Assembly (NCBI RefSeq): GCF_964340395.1
Contig: NC_135551.1
Location: 19,743,503-19,807,502 of the forward strand
DNA: 64,000 nt
Direction: 5' to 3'
Source: Glandiceps talaboti
Taxonomy: Eukaryota; Hemichordata; Enteropneusta; Spengelidae
Shown: one piece after another, positions 1 to 12,167 of the stretch
Layout: each line of letters starts with the position of its first letter
Numbering within the stretch: the stretch's first letter is position 1
Program-made: the position numbers and the translations under genes
Notes under the pieces: generated by a model
Databases searched by the model: none
What the model was told of the DNA's origin: nothing
What the model saw: the letters and a program-made list of their open reading frames with translations, nothing else

Positions 1-900
1 TTGACACATTGAACCCATCAACGTTCGCCGGCTATTTTGGCTACTAAATTATATACCTATATGTATGAGCATTTTTCTATGTGATTATATACAAGACCAT
101 GAAATATCGAGAATAGTTTGTATAGATCAAGTCTATAACATTTCAACTTATCTGGAAGATCTATCGTTCTCCTCACCTACCCCCGAAATTTTTTTCGAAA
201 GAAATAATCTTTTGGGTAGTTTGGTCAGACTCTAAGTTGTCTGTCGAAACATTCTTTTAGCTCATGGTATCCACTTTATGGAACACATATAATCTTTCAT
301 CCAACCATAGCTAGAAACAAAGATCAATAAATTTTCACTTCAGTTAGATGGCATCTGAATCGATAAAACAATTGTACTATTGCTTGTACAAGATGAATCA
401 AGCAAAGATTGTATGTACAAAGATTAAAGTGACAAAACTGTCCTTATACGTTTTGAGGCACATTTTTTGTTGAATCAAAAGGTGCTCGCAGTATACTACA
501 CATTGAAGCATCCTTAACCACCACTTGCAATTAGTTTAACCATGGACAGTGTATGTTTCCCCACCACACTCTATGATATAATTTGATAAAAATTCGGTGA
601 CGTAATATTTCATACGTATAGAAAATGTCGAGGAAATCCTTACTATGCAATCAACTCTTCCAACAATACCAGATAACTATTACAATGTCAAATCAGGTAT
701 GTAACAACATAAACATTATACTACAGTAATTAATGGGAGGTTTATAGAAGTATTTGTGTGAGTAAAAATTTGTATACCCAGCTTGTACCAGTTTAAGTAT
801 TATCAATTACTACTGCCCAGAAAGGAGATTTTCATGCCACCTTCAAACAATTTCCGTGTATTCATTCAGCCCATCGAACAAGAGATTTGAATATATTCCA
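1..900. other. AT-rich non-coding DNA, no gene seen
   Basis: I see no exon with usable splice sites, no long open frame and no structured repeat here. It lies downstream of the CUB gene. Confidence 0.5.
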
Positions 901-916
901 TGCAAGATTACATTCT

Positions 917-918
<2 letters not shown>

Positions 919-963
<45 letters not shown>
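919..963. repeat. (AG)n microsatellite
   Basis: An uninterrupted AG dinucleotide run of about 44 bp. An open frame of 103 codons crosses it only because the run reads as Arg-Glu repeats; the rest of that frame resembles no family I know. Confidence 0.9.
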
Positions 964-966
<3 letters not shown>

Positions 967-2065
967 CATCAAATGATGTTTATCATCATTTCTCGCTACT
1001 CCAGACCTTCTATTATATGAAAAGTGGAGAACAGATAGTCGTTAACATGATGGTTTGTGATGTCAACTTTGCTCTCGCAAAGATGATTGAACTGAAGGAG
1101 GGGGATATTGTAAAATGGTATTGTAGTTTTTACAAAACAAACTCTTACGAGGTCTTAAATATTCTCCCGACTTTAGTATGTGGTTATATGAAAATCACGA
1201 GAATACAATAATTTACTTGGAGGACAATAAAGAATGAAATTTCAAACGTCATTGAAAAATTGCTTGTGAATATTATCGTTATATATATTATATGCACGTC
1301 TCTAATTGATTTCCTGAAGGTCATACTATATCTCGGAGAGGTATTGCGAACCGACGTCCTTTACCATTGGTTATTAATAAGGTGGTACAGGTCAAGTATA
1401 TACAACGCGTTGCAGGTTAGTGTTCACTGACTCTGTTTGATACAACCACACAGAAACCAATGACAAACTGCACATGCTACACTTTAAGATAGCAAGATCG
1501 AATGAATACAGTTTCTTGTGACATTTGTCTTAATAAATTAAACTAACATGTCACCATGAAGAAGGGACATCAAAACAGAACCATCCACAAGAGTGCATTT
1601 AGTTTCAGTATAGACCAGTATATATTTAAACGGTTTGTTTAATTTAGACAAACTGTAGGAAGAAATTGTTATCTTATTATCTAACAGACTCAACAGGCCA
1701 TTGCAGACTGCAAACAGGAAATAGATAATACAGCGCACTCGCTCAAATTGGGGGTATCATCACGTCATTCTGTAGAAGTGTACATCAGGGATGTTTTTCG
1801 TATTGTTCAGACATCGAGGAAAGCAGCAGTGCTCTATGACTAACCGAGTAGCCCATTCCATGTATACCCCCAAGGTACATACAGACAGGAAGTAGAGCGC
1901 CACCATGGCAAATTTTGGAAAGGTCTGAATGTAGAGTGTGCGGAAACCTATTGACTTCACCATGGGTAGTACCAATCAGAGCCAGTGGACGGTAACCTGT
2001 AATGCACTGTACAACGAGACAATACATTGATTGCACTATCTGATCTCTGCTATGTCACAGACACA
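964..2065. other. Non-coding stretch, nothing recognised
   Basis: Open frames on both strands are short and have no coherent splice sites. No tandem repeat or terminal inverted repeat was noticed. Confidence 0.45.
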
Positions 2066-2700
2066 AAATGTAGCAATATTGGTAAGATATTGTAACACCA
2101 GACGATTAAATGTAGCAATATTGGTAAGATTTTGTAACACCAGACGATTAAATGTAGCAATATTGGTAAGATATTGTAACACCAGACGATTAAATGTAGC
2201 AATATTGGCAAGATTTTGTAACCCCAGACGTTTAAATGTAGCAATATTGATAAGATTTTGTAACACCAGACGATTAAATGTAGCAATATTGGTAAGATTT
2301 TGTAACACCAGACGATTAAATGTAGCAATATTGGTAAGATTTTGTAACACCAGACGATTAAATGTAGCAATATTGGTAAGATTTTGTAACACCAGACGAT
2401 TAAATGTAGTAATATTGGTAAGATTTTGTAACACCAGACGATTAAATGTAGCAATATTGGTAAGATTTTGTAACACCAGACGATTAAATGTAGCAATATT
2501 GGTAAGATTTTGTAACACCAGACGATTAAATGTAGTAATATTGATAAGATTTTGTAACCCCAGACGATTAAATGTAGCAATATTGGTAAGATTTTGTAAC
2601 ACCAGACGATTAAATGTAGTAATATTGATAAGATTTTGTAACACCAGACGATTAAATGTAGGATTTTGTAACACCAGACGATTAAATGTAGCAATATTGG
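2066..2700. repeat. 42-bp minisatellite, about 15 copies
   Basis: The unit contains GTAGCAATATTGGTAAGATT followed by TTGTAACACCAGACGATTAA. Copies differ by a few substitutions (for example TTGGTAAG versus TTGATAAG, ACACCAG versus ACCCCAG), and one copy near the right end is truncated. The unit is 14 codons long and has no stop in several frames, so long periodic open frames run through it on both strands. I read these as repeat artefacts, not genes. Confidence 0.95.
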
Positions 2701-2704
2701 TGTA

Positions 2705-4161
2705 AGATTTTACCTAGCTTGGCGGCACTCTGTTTCAAGTCATTCTACTTGCTTTATTATATGCCGGATAACAATATGAATCAATACTCAGATAAATTTA
2801 CTGACTTGGCGACACTTCAATATAATGAAATGCGTCACGGAATTCAAAGAAAGAATCGGCACTTTTATACTAAAATCAATTTTAAACGCGAGTGCTTTTT
2901 TACAAACTTATTTACATACATTTATATTTTGAAAGCATTCAAGACAACAATTGATTTTACTATGTCTGAACAGTGTTGACATTTATGTTAAACAATTATG
3001 TAACATTTATTTCTTTTTGATGAAATACAAAGCCGAAACTGATAGACCGTAAACATTTCGTAACGCTGTAGGCACCTCGACAATAAAACACTCAAACATT
3101 TGCCGTTATTTTGCTAGAGAAAACTAACACCCGTTTCCTAGCTAGACTACTTGCAATTGGAACGTTTTTTGAAAATGTTTGTGAAGTAGAATAACTCATT
3201 AATAGTATCGAACACTGCGAAAAGTATTACATCACCTAGGGGTAATATTAATAAACATATTTTTTGTAGCTGTATACACAACAAATCGAATGAAATTGAT
3301 TTTTGGGTCCGCACCCAAACTTCAGCGTCCTAAACGGCGATCACGATTTCAACCTGTTTCTGTACTGTAATGGATAATATCAATCACTGATAACTTGCTA
3401 CTACACTACCCACAGGTAATATTGACCACTAATTTACACATACGATGTCTTTTTAAAAGTAACTGACTAATTTTTTTAGCGAAAATATCTTTGGTTATTT
3501 GATGAAAAAAATGTTTAAAGTTTCTAGTGAGAAATAAAATATTGTCATTTTTCCTGAAAACCAGAATCTGATGATGAATTGCTCAAATTCCTTGTGTGAG
3601 TGCAAAGAGACAGGGAACAATGACAAATCTCAGAGAGATTTTAAAAAAAAACAAAAAAAAAAACTTTGATTGGGTAAATTGGTCCGCAGAGGCACATTCT
3701 ACCATATATCAATGAAGCACAAGTTACAGTTCTTTTATTTTCGTTTGCATATTGTCGTTATAATTAACAATAATCAATTAATGACTGTGTCTGTGTCTTA
3801 TCAGCTAATTAGATTATGATCGATATCTCTAATACCATTGTAGCAGTCACACATACCAATTGAAACTGTTTTCTGGGATACAGTTGCTAGTACAACATGT
3901 TATTATCAAGTACCCAATAAACGCAATAACTGTAAAACAGCAGTACACAATATTGATCACTTGAAGATTGGGTTGGTTTTGTCGATATTAATCGACAATA
4001 ATTCTAAAACTTGCCATTTTGCTTGTTATTTGCACGATTGAGGGCTAATATAATTGTTATATATTATAAAATGAACACATATTGATGACGTTCCAATATA
4101 TTCTACTGAAAAGTACATATTTAATGACGTATGAGACAATAGTTTACGTCAGTGGTTGACG
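2705..4161. other. 3' flank of the CUB gene, no other gene seen
   Basis: AT-rich DNA. TTTATT at about 3734 is AATAAA on the minus strand, about 430 bp past the CUB stop codon, so it is a candidate polyadenylation signal. Part of the stretch (about 3260-3540) is a dispersed repeat listed separately. Confidence 0.4.
3260..3540 (+). repeat. Dispersed repeat, copy 1
   Basis: Resembles 63690-63900 in the same orientation. The shared core is AAATTGATTTTTGG-GTCCGC near 3295 and 63725, followed by diverged but alignable sequence. The ends are not resolved and the class is unknown. Confidence 0.5.
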
Positions 4162-5191
4162 TCACATGCTACGTCGCACACTACTAAAGTAAACGAATCC
4201 TGTGCGCATGAGCAGTTCGTCTTCTTGGTAGTCGTGACCAAGGATTTCACACAACTTTTCCGTGCTGCCAGTGTCTTCATAGTTGAAGCTAATACAGTCA
4301 ACATTGATGGAACAAATGTGTGCACACTGAAAGACGGTGTTTACTAAATTGGTTTTCAGCAACGACGACAATTCTGCTGCTTTGTCTTTACCACCACGAA
4401 TATGGAAAAGTGAAGATTTGTATTTCTGCGCTCCTGTATTCCCAGTTGTCCCAACCTGTGATGTTGTTGGCGGGCTGGTTGTAGTAGTAGTTGGCGGGCT
4501 GGTTGTAGTAGTAGTTGGCGGGCTGGTTGTAGTAGTAGTTGGCGGCCTGGTTGTAGTGGTTGGCGGGCTGGTTGTAGAAGTAGTTGGCGGGCTGGTTGTA
4601 GTGGTTGGCGGGCTTGTTGTAGTGGTTGGAGGGTTTGTAGTTGTTGGCGGGCTGGTTGTAGTAGTAGTTGGCGGGCTGGTTGTAGTAGTGGTTGGCGGAC
4701 TGGTTGTAGTGGTTGGAGGGCTTGTAGTTATTGGCGGGCTGGTTGTAGTGGTTGGCGGGCTGGTTGTAGTAGTGGTTGGCGGACTGGTTGTAGTGGTTGG
4801 AGGGCTTGTAGTGGTTGGCGGGCTGGTTGTAGTAGTTGTTGGCGGGCTGGTTGTTGATGTTGAAGGAATGTCTGTTGCACACGTGACTGTAAGTTGTTCA
4901 CTCAATCCTAAAAAAGATAAAAATGTCAGATACTGCAAAATTATAATATCGATATTACTCATTTCATTGATGATATAATTATGAATGTATGTATGTATGT
5001 GTGTATGTATGTATGTATGTATGTATGTATGTATGTATGTGTGTATGTATGTATGTATGTATGTATGTATGTATGTATGTATGTATGTATGTGTGTGTGT
5101 ATGTATGTATGTATGTATGTATGTATGTATGTATGTATGTATGTATGTATGTATGTATGCATGCGTGTGTGTGCGTGCGTGCATGCAATTG

Positions 5192-5258
<67 letters not shown>

Positions 5259-7522
5259 CGATATCTACTCGTATCTACAGTTAACATATCTGTTAAACAA
5301 ACCTATGGTGTAGTATTTGGCTCTGAATCCAACATGGTTTACAAGCTGGTCAGCGATAAATCTGACGAACATTAAGTTGCTAGTGCTGAACACGTCGGGT
5401 GCAGTTGTTCCAGTCATCTGTCCAAGTAATGGAGATTCACTATTTGGACCATCATAGACACGTACGAAATCATACCCATCCTCCAAGTCTATCTCACAGA
5501 ATACTAATTGGATGGTCTGTAAATATGGATAGAATAGTATCAACATGGAACATTCATATTTGGTATTTAGCTATTTCCATTACATATAATAACTCGTGAA
5601 AGTGAAATTTCTACATATTTATATTATAATTAATGAGCAACCTAAAGTGCTTATGTTGCCTAAAAACAGTAAGACCGGATACGAAATTTTTTAATATGAA
5701 ATTTCACCTATTATGATACTGAAGCACTGCATAGTATGTGACTGCACAGACAAAGACCGGCGATTTCACTTTTACCTTAAACGTGATGGTTAAGTCCAAT
5801 CGAAGTTAAATTTAGATAACATTAGCATATATTAGCATATATTAATTTGCATACACCTGCAGGAGCATATCAATTTGTGTCAGGCTTTCAGGATTTTCAT
5901 GGTTTTTCCATAGCTACCTCTAAAGTTTCTGTCCACCTGAGCTAAAGACTGAACATGCAGAGTTTTCATGCAAATATTCGTTGTAAAATATTCGTCACAA
6001 CATGATGAAATAGATATTGCAAGAATCATGTAATAGTAGTCATGATGGTCAAATGGTTAGAGTGACCGGCTTGGAATCTGCAGCCCCATCGCTGCCGTTT
6101 TTTTCTGAATGGTTAAAGTCCTCGGGCAAGATTTGAGCTACAATTGTGCCCCAGTCGACCGAGCTGCATGATTGGGAACCTGGTAGGATAGTAGTTTCTG
6201 TGTGAATGCTTTAATCCTATATGCTAGTATTAATACAGGCTGCAATGTGTTACATGCTCCCTGGAGAGTTGAGGAAGCATAAAGCGCCATTGTGCTATTA
6301 TAGGTTCGTACCAGGGATAATAATTGTAAAGCACTTAACAGAGGAGTGTGAGAAATCACCAAATAAAACTAACATTTTGAATAATTAAGCGGTGAGTAAT
6401 GTGATCTTACCAGTCCAGTAGACACCTGTATCTGCCAATCACACTCACTCCAACCACTATATGCAATAGGGTAGTTCATTGTTGTTATAGTACCTGATTG
6501 TGAAGTTTGATAACGAGACGTCCCACAACCTGATGCAGATCCTTCAGAAGAAAAAGATCATCATTAATTATAATATTCTCAAACATCATTCGCGCGATCT
6601 GATTGGTTAACAAGCCATGACATATTTTGTAACATATCTCCTCACATCTTCGCTCACACGGTCGGTCATTATCTTTGCTGCAAATATGCAAATTTCACAT
6701 TAAAACCATCACATGTCTTATCAAACCAAATAGAGAGTAGGAACATTACACAGTAAACATTATATACTTTTACATCCATCTATACTATACTACTTTTTTG
6801 GAGTTGGAGGCTAATAAGTCAGCTTTGTTGATGTTGACTATGTATTGATTTGATAAAAAACAAAAGTATACCTCTAACACTGTACGTTGCCTGGAAGCCA
6901 ATATTATTTGTACTGAAGTCGGAGGAGAACCTCACAAACATGTTCATTCCTGTGCTGAAAACGTTACCCGGAATAGCAGAGTCCCCTTGGAAATTTCGCA
7001 GTAATGGTGCATTTGTAGATTGACCATCGTATATCCAGACTTTGTCGCAGCATAATTCCGTTCCAAAATTATTGAAAACCAAATTTATTTCCTGAAACAT
7101 CACAATACAGTGTGTAAAGGAGTGAAATATAGATTTGGAAAATTGGAAATTGGAATAATAACCAGTCACATCATATCAATTAATCATTTCTATTTCCGGT
7201 TATTGAAGTCAAATTGATACTAATAGATGTGTATTGCATACGTAATAGTATAGTTCAGATTACTATATGGGTGGATAACAATTCAAAACATGCGAGCTGG
7301 CTCCAAATAAAAAAGTACAAGTAATTATAACACATTGTTACCATTGAAGTCAAGTGAAGTTCTGTTACATTTCAACTTTTTTGCGCGCGCATACATACAT
7401 ACATACATACATACATACATACATACATACATACATTCATACATACGTTATACATACATACATACATACATACATACATACATACATACATACATACATA
7501 CATACATACATTCATACATACA

Positions 7523-7554
<32 letters not shown>

Positions 7555-7588
7555 CATGCATACATACATACATACATACATACATACA

Positions 7589-7620
<32 letters not shown>

Positions 7621-8324
7621 CATGCACACACAGAGACCACAGACATAGAGATAGACATACGTGCACACATAGACATACTGACACACACATACGCACACGA
7701 GTCCCGTCATGAATCACAAATTGTATAATACCCCAAATCATTGCATGTAATATAAATTCCAGTTTTGTTGTATAACAAAACAGAGTATTTATCTATTAAA
7801 TGAAATCGATATAGTATTACTAACGTGACTCAGTATAAATCTTATCATAATTATTGAATGCCATATTATTCATATGAGATGAGATGAGTATCTACTTATT
7901 TTGTTATGCCTTCTTGTTTGTTCTTGAGATGAAATCTAACTCTTTCATGGAACACGACTCAAATCAATTGACTGTTTATTTTACCATTGACAAATGTAAG
8001 TAGCAACCTAACGTAGTACACATTTCATTGCCAATTTAATTTAGAGCACAAATTAAATTGTCAATGTGAGGGAGTGTTATTCATATTTAGATTATTATCG
8101 GTTTGTTGATAATGCCTTACGTCTCCTGCTGGAACTGTAATCATCCACGTACAGTCAGTTGAGGTAGAATAAAAGTTTGGATAATTTATGGTTGAGAAGG
8201 TACCCGTCACATCAGTCATGAAGCGAGGATTACCACATCCTGAATCGATAGGCTCGGGCACGTACACTATGAAAAGAATAAACGAAATAACATGTCATTG
8301 TTCTCCTCTGTCTGTCTGTATGTA

Positions 8325-8361
<37 letters not shown>

Positions 8362-8604
8362 GCCTGCCTGTCTGCATGCGTGCGTGCGTGCGTGCGTGCG
8401 TAAGTATGTATGTATGTATGTATGTATGTATGTATGTATGTATGTATGTATGTATGTATGTATGCCTGTCCGTCCGTCCGTCCATCTGTCCGTTTGTTTG
8501 TCTGTCTCCCTTCTGTCTCTATTTTCCTCTATCCCTGTTGCCACCTCTCTCTTTCTCTGCCACTCTACCTCTCTATCGATTGATCTATCTAAATTATCTG
8601 TATA

Positions 8605-8644
<40 letters not shown>

Positions 8645-11430
8645 CGTCTGTCTGTCTGTCTATATATGTGTTAGTCTGCCAACCATTCTTGTATCGCCTA
8701 AACCCCACCCCATCCCACCCCCAGCTTTAAAAAAATGAGCTAAAACCACTCACCAGTACTCGTCTCGACGTATGTCGCAGAGAATCCATTCTTCGTAATG
8801 CGAGCGTCGGAGATAAACTCAACGAACATAATGTTTCCCGAATTGTAAACCGGCCCAGACGGACCGTTGCCTGTGAATTGTCCCAGCAACATTGACGTTC
8901 TACTCGATCCATCATACACATTCACAAAGTCAAAATTATTTTCAGTAGCAAAAGAATCAAATGTCAACTCGACAGCCTGTTGATACAAAGGAGAGTGAAG
9001 ATGTCGACAAATAGTTGTAGTGTGAACTTCGATAATTAGTCCATCTAAAACATTACATGTGTTGCGGCGAAAGACTTGTATCCAACTTACAAGGCCGGCA
9101 AAGAGTGTGGCGTTTGATGTGCAGACGTAGATACATGTGAGGTCAGAACAAATTTAACGCCGTACTATCCTTGCCAGCGCTGTATGATTTATATTACACC
9201 TGCATACACGTATTACTCATTGTTTAATATGAAATATGCACGTCGGAAATAACCTGTTTAAAGTTGTGCTGATACTTTGTTCAAGAAATTCGAAATCATT
9301 CTCAATTAAAATCAAGCAAAAAAAAAAACAGTTGTCACCACACAATTTCGAGGTCAAAGTGTTTATCAAAATTAAATCCAATATGGCCGCAGTAACCGTG
9401 TTAATGCTATTGTACACCTATTTCCTGGCTATGAGGCCCGGGCATAGGTAGATGTCGGAAAACCAAGGGAAATATTGTATACATCACAGCACGAGCGGTA
9501 ATAGCATGTCTAACAGTGAGTCACATACTCAGGCACAAATTCAAACTCCTGTGCTACTGTAATAGCACCCTAGGGAAAATAGAAAAGAATATCGCCCTGT
9601 GTATGCAAATTTAGGTCACTATGGGTCACTAGTCCATACCATGTCCATACAGTCTAAGCCAATTACTGACAGCTATATGAAAACGATGTTCAAGTTTGCC
9701 GGGGACGATGGACCCCAAATTTCTTAAATTAATTCAAGAGAACCAGATCTAGAAGCAAACTTTCATATTGTCAACTATTGTTGTTTGCTGGCTACCCTGC
9801 TTTTGAAAAGAGTTTACTACTACATATGGTACAGTTTGGAGAGATTCGTCTTCTGGGCGCATGCATGTTAATATTGTGATTGATGGATGTTGTCATTTTC
9901 TGACAGCCAATTAGCTTTATAGGTTTATATCCCTACAAATATCAAAATGAGCAAATTATGCCTACTTAATACTGAATATCAGCCCCTGTTGTTCTCTAGA
10001 TCTTTTTCTTAACAAGTTAATACCTATAAATGGTGCACACTGTATTTATGCGATATGGTATGTCGCTTACTTGGCCCGAAGTTACTGTTATAACCCATTC
10101 ACAGGTCACGTCAGAGTCATACTTGCTAGGATAGTTTATACTCCAGAAAGTACCAGTTGTAGCTGACTGCTCACGAGGAGTACCACATCCGGAATCAACC
10201 GCTGTGAAACAACAAACAAACAAACAAACAAACAAACAAACAAACAAAAAAACAAAAAAACAAGGTACATGTAAAGAAACTATTGAACACAATAACAATT
10301 TCACATGTATATGGCAGTAGTATGTAATATAGCATAAATGGAACTGTATCACAAATAATCTGTTTTAATGACGTTTGTAAAATCATTCGAACGTCGATTT
10401 ATAGCTAATAATTCTGGGACCGCTCCATTATGCCAAGTTATTGTCGTTGAACGGCAAATATGAATTGTAAACTTATACCATCGTTCAACGTCACGACAAC
10501 CCGTGTCTACGTCACAGTATCTGCGGTCCTTGAAATGCAAGTCAGAACTTTCGAATCGCCATTATTTTGCATATTTCCACGGTTTGAAGAGATAAAACCA
10601 TATTCTTCCCAAATATTTTGTCTTCATTCATTCAGCCGGAAAGTACATGTGACCTAATAGTTTTTTTTTCACTACGAGTCGATAGACGATCAGTGACAAG
10701 GCCCCTTAGGTCACTCGTATTTTCCTTGGCTGAACGAAGAAAACATGAACGTTAACTTATTATACAATACTTATGGCACGTTCTGAATTTTATCAGTTGG
10801 ATTTATTACGAACAGAATTGTTCAAGAAAGATTATTTTCTAGAATATTCCGAGATTGAAAGTAATACTTTGCTGTTAATCGTATCAAAGAAAACTCACGA
10901 GGATCGAAAGCTTTTAACTCATCTGCCAGAAGCAAACAACGTTGTGATAATTGATGAAGTATATACTACCGTCTATAATGATGGCTTTACCTAATTATTC
11001 GCACATCATCTGTCAACGATCTACTGATTGATGACAAAAGCTCTCCATCGTTTCAATGATTTATAATGTGCCGTCAGTGTCTTCGACGGGTGTTATACTG
11101 AATTAAACAGATTATATACGACACTGGAAACCAAGATTTCAGCTAACGTAAAGATAGACACAAACTCAAACTATTTGTTATGACATGCAGATATACGCTA
11201 TTGAATTGGCGTTGGTTTAATTGTGCTCACAGTAGGGTGGGTTTCTAATGACTTCCATGATAAGTGAGTGTACATTTTTAGTGACTTCCAGTGTGTACCC
11301 TCAGACCCTCCTGGAGGGTCTATGGATTCTCCTATCTGTATTACAGGGTGATCATATCAGCACAACAGACTAGAGACACTGCTATCACCACTTACGTAAT
11401 CTACTACAGTGAACAGCAATAGTTTTAGTA

Positions 11431-11469
<39 letters not shown>

Positions 11470-12167
11470 GTGTGTGTTTAATTTGAAATCTCGCTTTCCT
11501 TAATTTATCTACTTATTTATAAACGGCAATGTATCCATGATATTTGGCTTTCGTGCAATTGCAAAATGTAACAAATACAAATGCAAATATTTAAAATACA
11601 AATACACCAAATAGATACAAAAAATTATGCAACAAATTGGAACACCCAGAGGAGTGGGAGAATGCAGAAGTCATTAGATTGCTGGATCATTTGCAGCGAT
11701 GGATGCCCTGTATCTGTGTAGGTCGATCGTGTTCACACACAAAACAGAAGGCAGTGTTATGGAAAAGGTATTAGTAACAAGACAAAATAAGAGAGTGTGT
11801 CGTCACGTTTCATTAAGTATAACATATCCATTCATCGTTGTAAATTGTCAGGGGATTTTGATTTAAAACTGGCTACCTTATATTTTTACAAACGAAAAAA
11901 TGAAGGACTGCACAATTGAGACATAAGGCACTGGACATATGCCATATTTGTAGCTGGTGCATGCACGGTAATTGTTCTGTGGTTGGCGTCAATACACCTA
12001 TCAATACAGCGTCATTGGCTTTCGATTCGATGAGGTTGATGTATTTGCATGTTTTATTGCATGAAGTGTAAGATTTATATTAGAAGTAAATATACTCGCT
12101 TACCTTTTACGCCAGGTTCGAAGTAGAAGACGCAGAACAATATTATCATGTATTTATCACATTCCAT
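4162..12167 (-). CDS. Secreted CUB(x3)-mucin-PAN protein, 8 exons
   Basis: Exons in transcript order: 12104-12167, 10071-10201, 8754-8976, 8121-8266, 6872-7091, 6411-6541, 5303-5516, 4162-4907. All junctions are GT-AG, phases agree and the total is 1,875 nt (624 residues). Residues 1 to about 22 are a hydrophobic signal peptide (MIILFCVFYF core). CUB1 is about 23-139, CUB2 140-261 and CUB3 262-376. Each domain has an SGCG start, a NYP motif, an aromatic (V/I)YDG strand and a GF.A.Y end, and each is encoded by two exons with the same phases (1, 0, 1), a sign of module duplication. Each CUB appears to have one canonical disulphide pair; the second pair is not evident. Residues 392-524 are repeated TTTTSPP, a probable O-glycosylated stalk. 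About 543-618 is PAN/apple-like, with Cys in a C..C...C spacing and FNYED. CUB and PAN modules bind proteins or sugars; the ligand is unknown. There is no transmembrane segment, so secretion is inferred. Exon 1 is the least certain: an upstream in-frame Met also exists. Confidence 0.88.
4465..4863 (-). repeat. Coding minisatellite for the Thr/Pro-rich stalk
   Basis: About 400 bp of GGTTGTAGTAGT-(AGT)n-TGGCGGGCT units on the plus strand, which read TTTT(S/N/R)PP on the minus strand within exon 8. Units come in 18-, 21- and 24-nt lengths, all multiples of three, so copy-number change keeps the frame. Such tracts usually vary in length between individuals. Confidence 0.92.
4981..5256. repeat. 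(TATG)n then (GT)n microsatellite
   Basis: About 180 bp of TATG repeats with a few TGTG interruptions, then a GC-containing bridge and about 64 bp of pure GT. It fills most of the 395-bp intron between CUB exons 7 and 8 (4908-5302). Confidence 0.97.
6036..6370 (+). repeat. tRNA-derived SINE, copy 1, B box lost
   Basis: The head has an A-box-like TCAAATGGTTAGAGTGACCG and then CTTGGAATCTGCAG. Comparison with the minus-strand copy at 54500-54745 shows that the segment holding the GTTCGAA B box is missing here. The shared body continues with CGGGCAAGATTTGAGC, a CCCCAGTCGACC segment and a 3' part ending in GGCTGCAATGTG. It lies in the CUB intron between exons 6 and 7. Confidence 0.7.
7390..7690. 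repeat. (CATA)n microsatellite
   Basis: About 250 bp of CATA tetranucleotides with rare CATT and ATACATG interruptions, then a degenerate CACA/GACA tail. It lies in the CUB intron between exons 4 and 5 (7092-8120). Confidence 0.97.
8296..8672. repeat. Compound (TCTG)n-(TGCG)n-(TATG)n microsatellite
   Basis: Successive blocks of TCTG, TGCG and TATG, then pyrimidine-rich sequence and a second TCTG block at about 8607-8660. It occupies most of the intron between CUB exons 3 and 4. Confidence 0.95.
10208..10262. repeat. (AAAC)n microsatellite
   Basis: AAAC units followed by an A-rich end, only a few bases upstream (on the gene strand) of the acceptor of CUB exon 2 at 10202. On the minus strand it is GTTT-rich and so may supply the polypyrimidine tract. 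Confidence 0.9.
10773..10994 (+). CDS. 73-codon open frame, doubtful
   Basis: An ATG-started frame with a mixed, protein-like composition (RSEFYQLDLL near the start, NNVVIIDEVY near the end). It lies antisense in intron 1 of the CUB gene. I recognise no family, promoter or partner exon. It could be a small gene, a decayed insert, or chance. Confidence 0.15.
   Translation: MARSEFYQLDLLRTELFKKDYFLEYSEIESNTLLLIVSKKTHEDRKLLTHLPEANNVVIIDEVYTTVYNDGFT
11433..11478. repeat. (TCTG)n microsatellite
   Basis: Short TCTG run ending in TGTG, in intron 1 of the CUB gene. Confidence 0.9.

Noticed and set aside
900-1211. Open frame with an Arg-Glu run
   Set aside because: The run is the AG microsatellite. 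The remaining 80 codons match nothing known and have no splice context.
4337-4978. Val/Gly-rich plus-strand frame opposite the Thr/Pro stalk
   Set aside because: A shadow of the minisatellite. The minus frame has splice continuity with the CUB exons.
8230-8740. Long frames across the TCTG/TATG microsatellites, and similar ones at 4981-5375, 7335-7741 and 34221-34634
   Set aside because: Simple tetranucleotide or dinucleotide repeats read in all frames; no gene signals.
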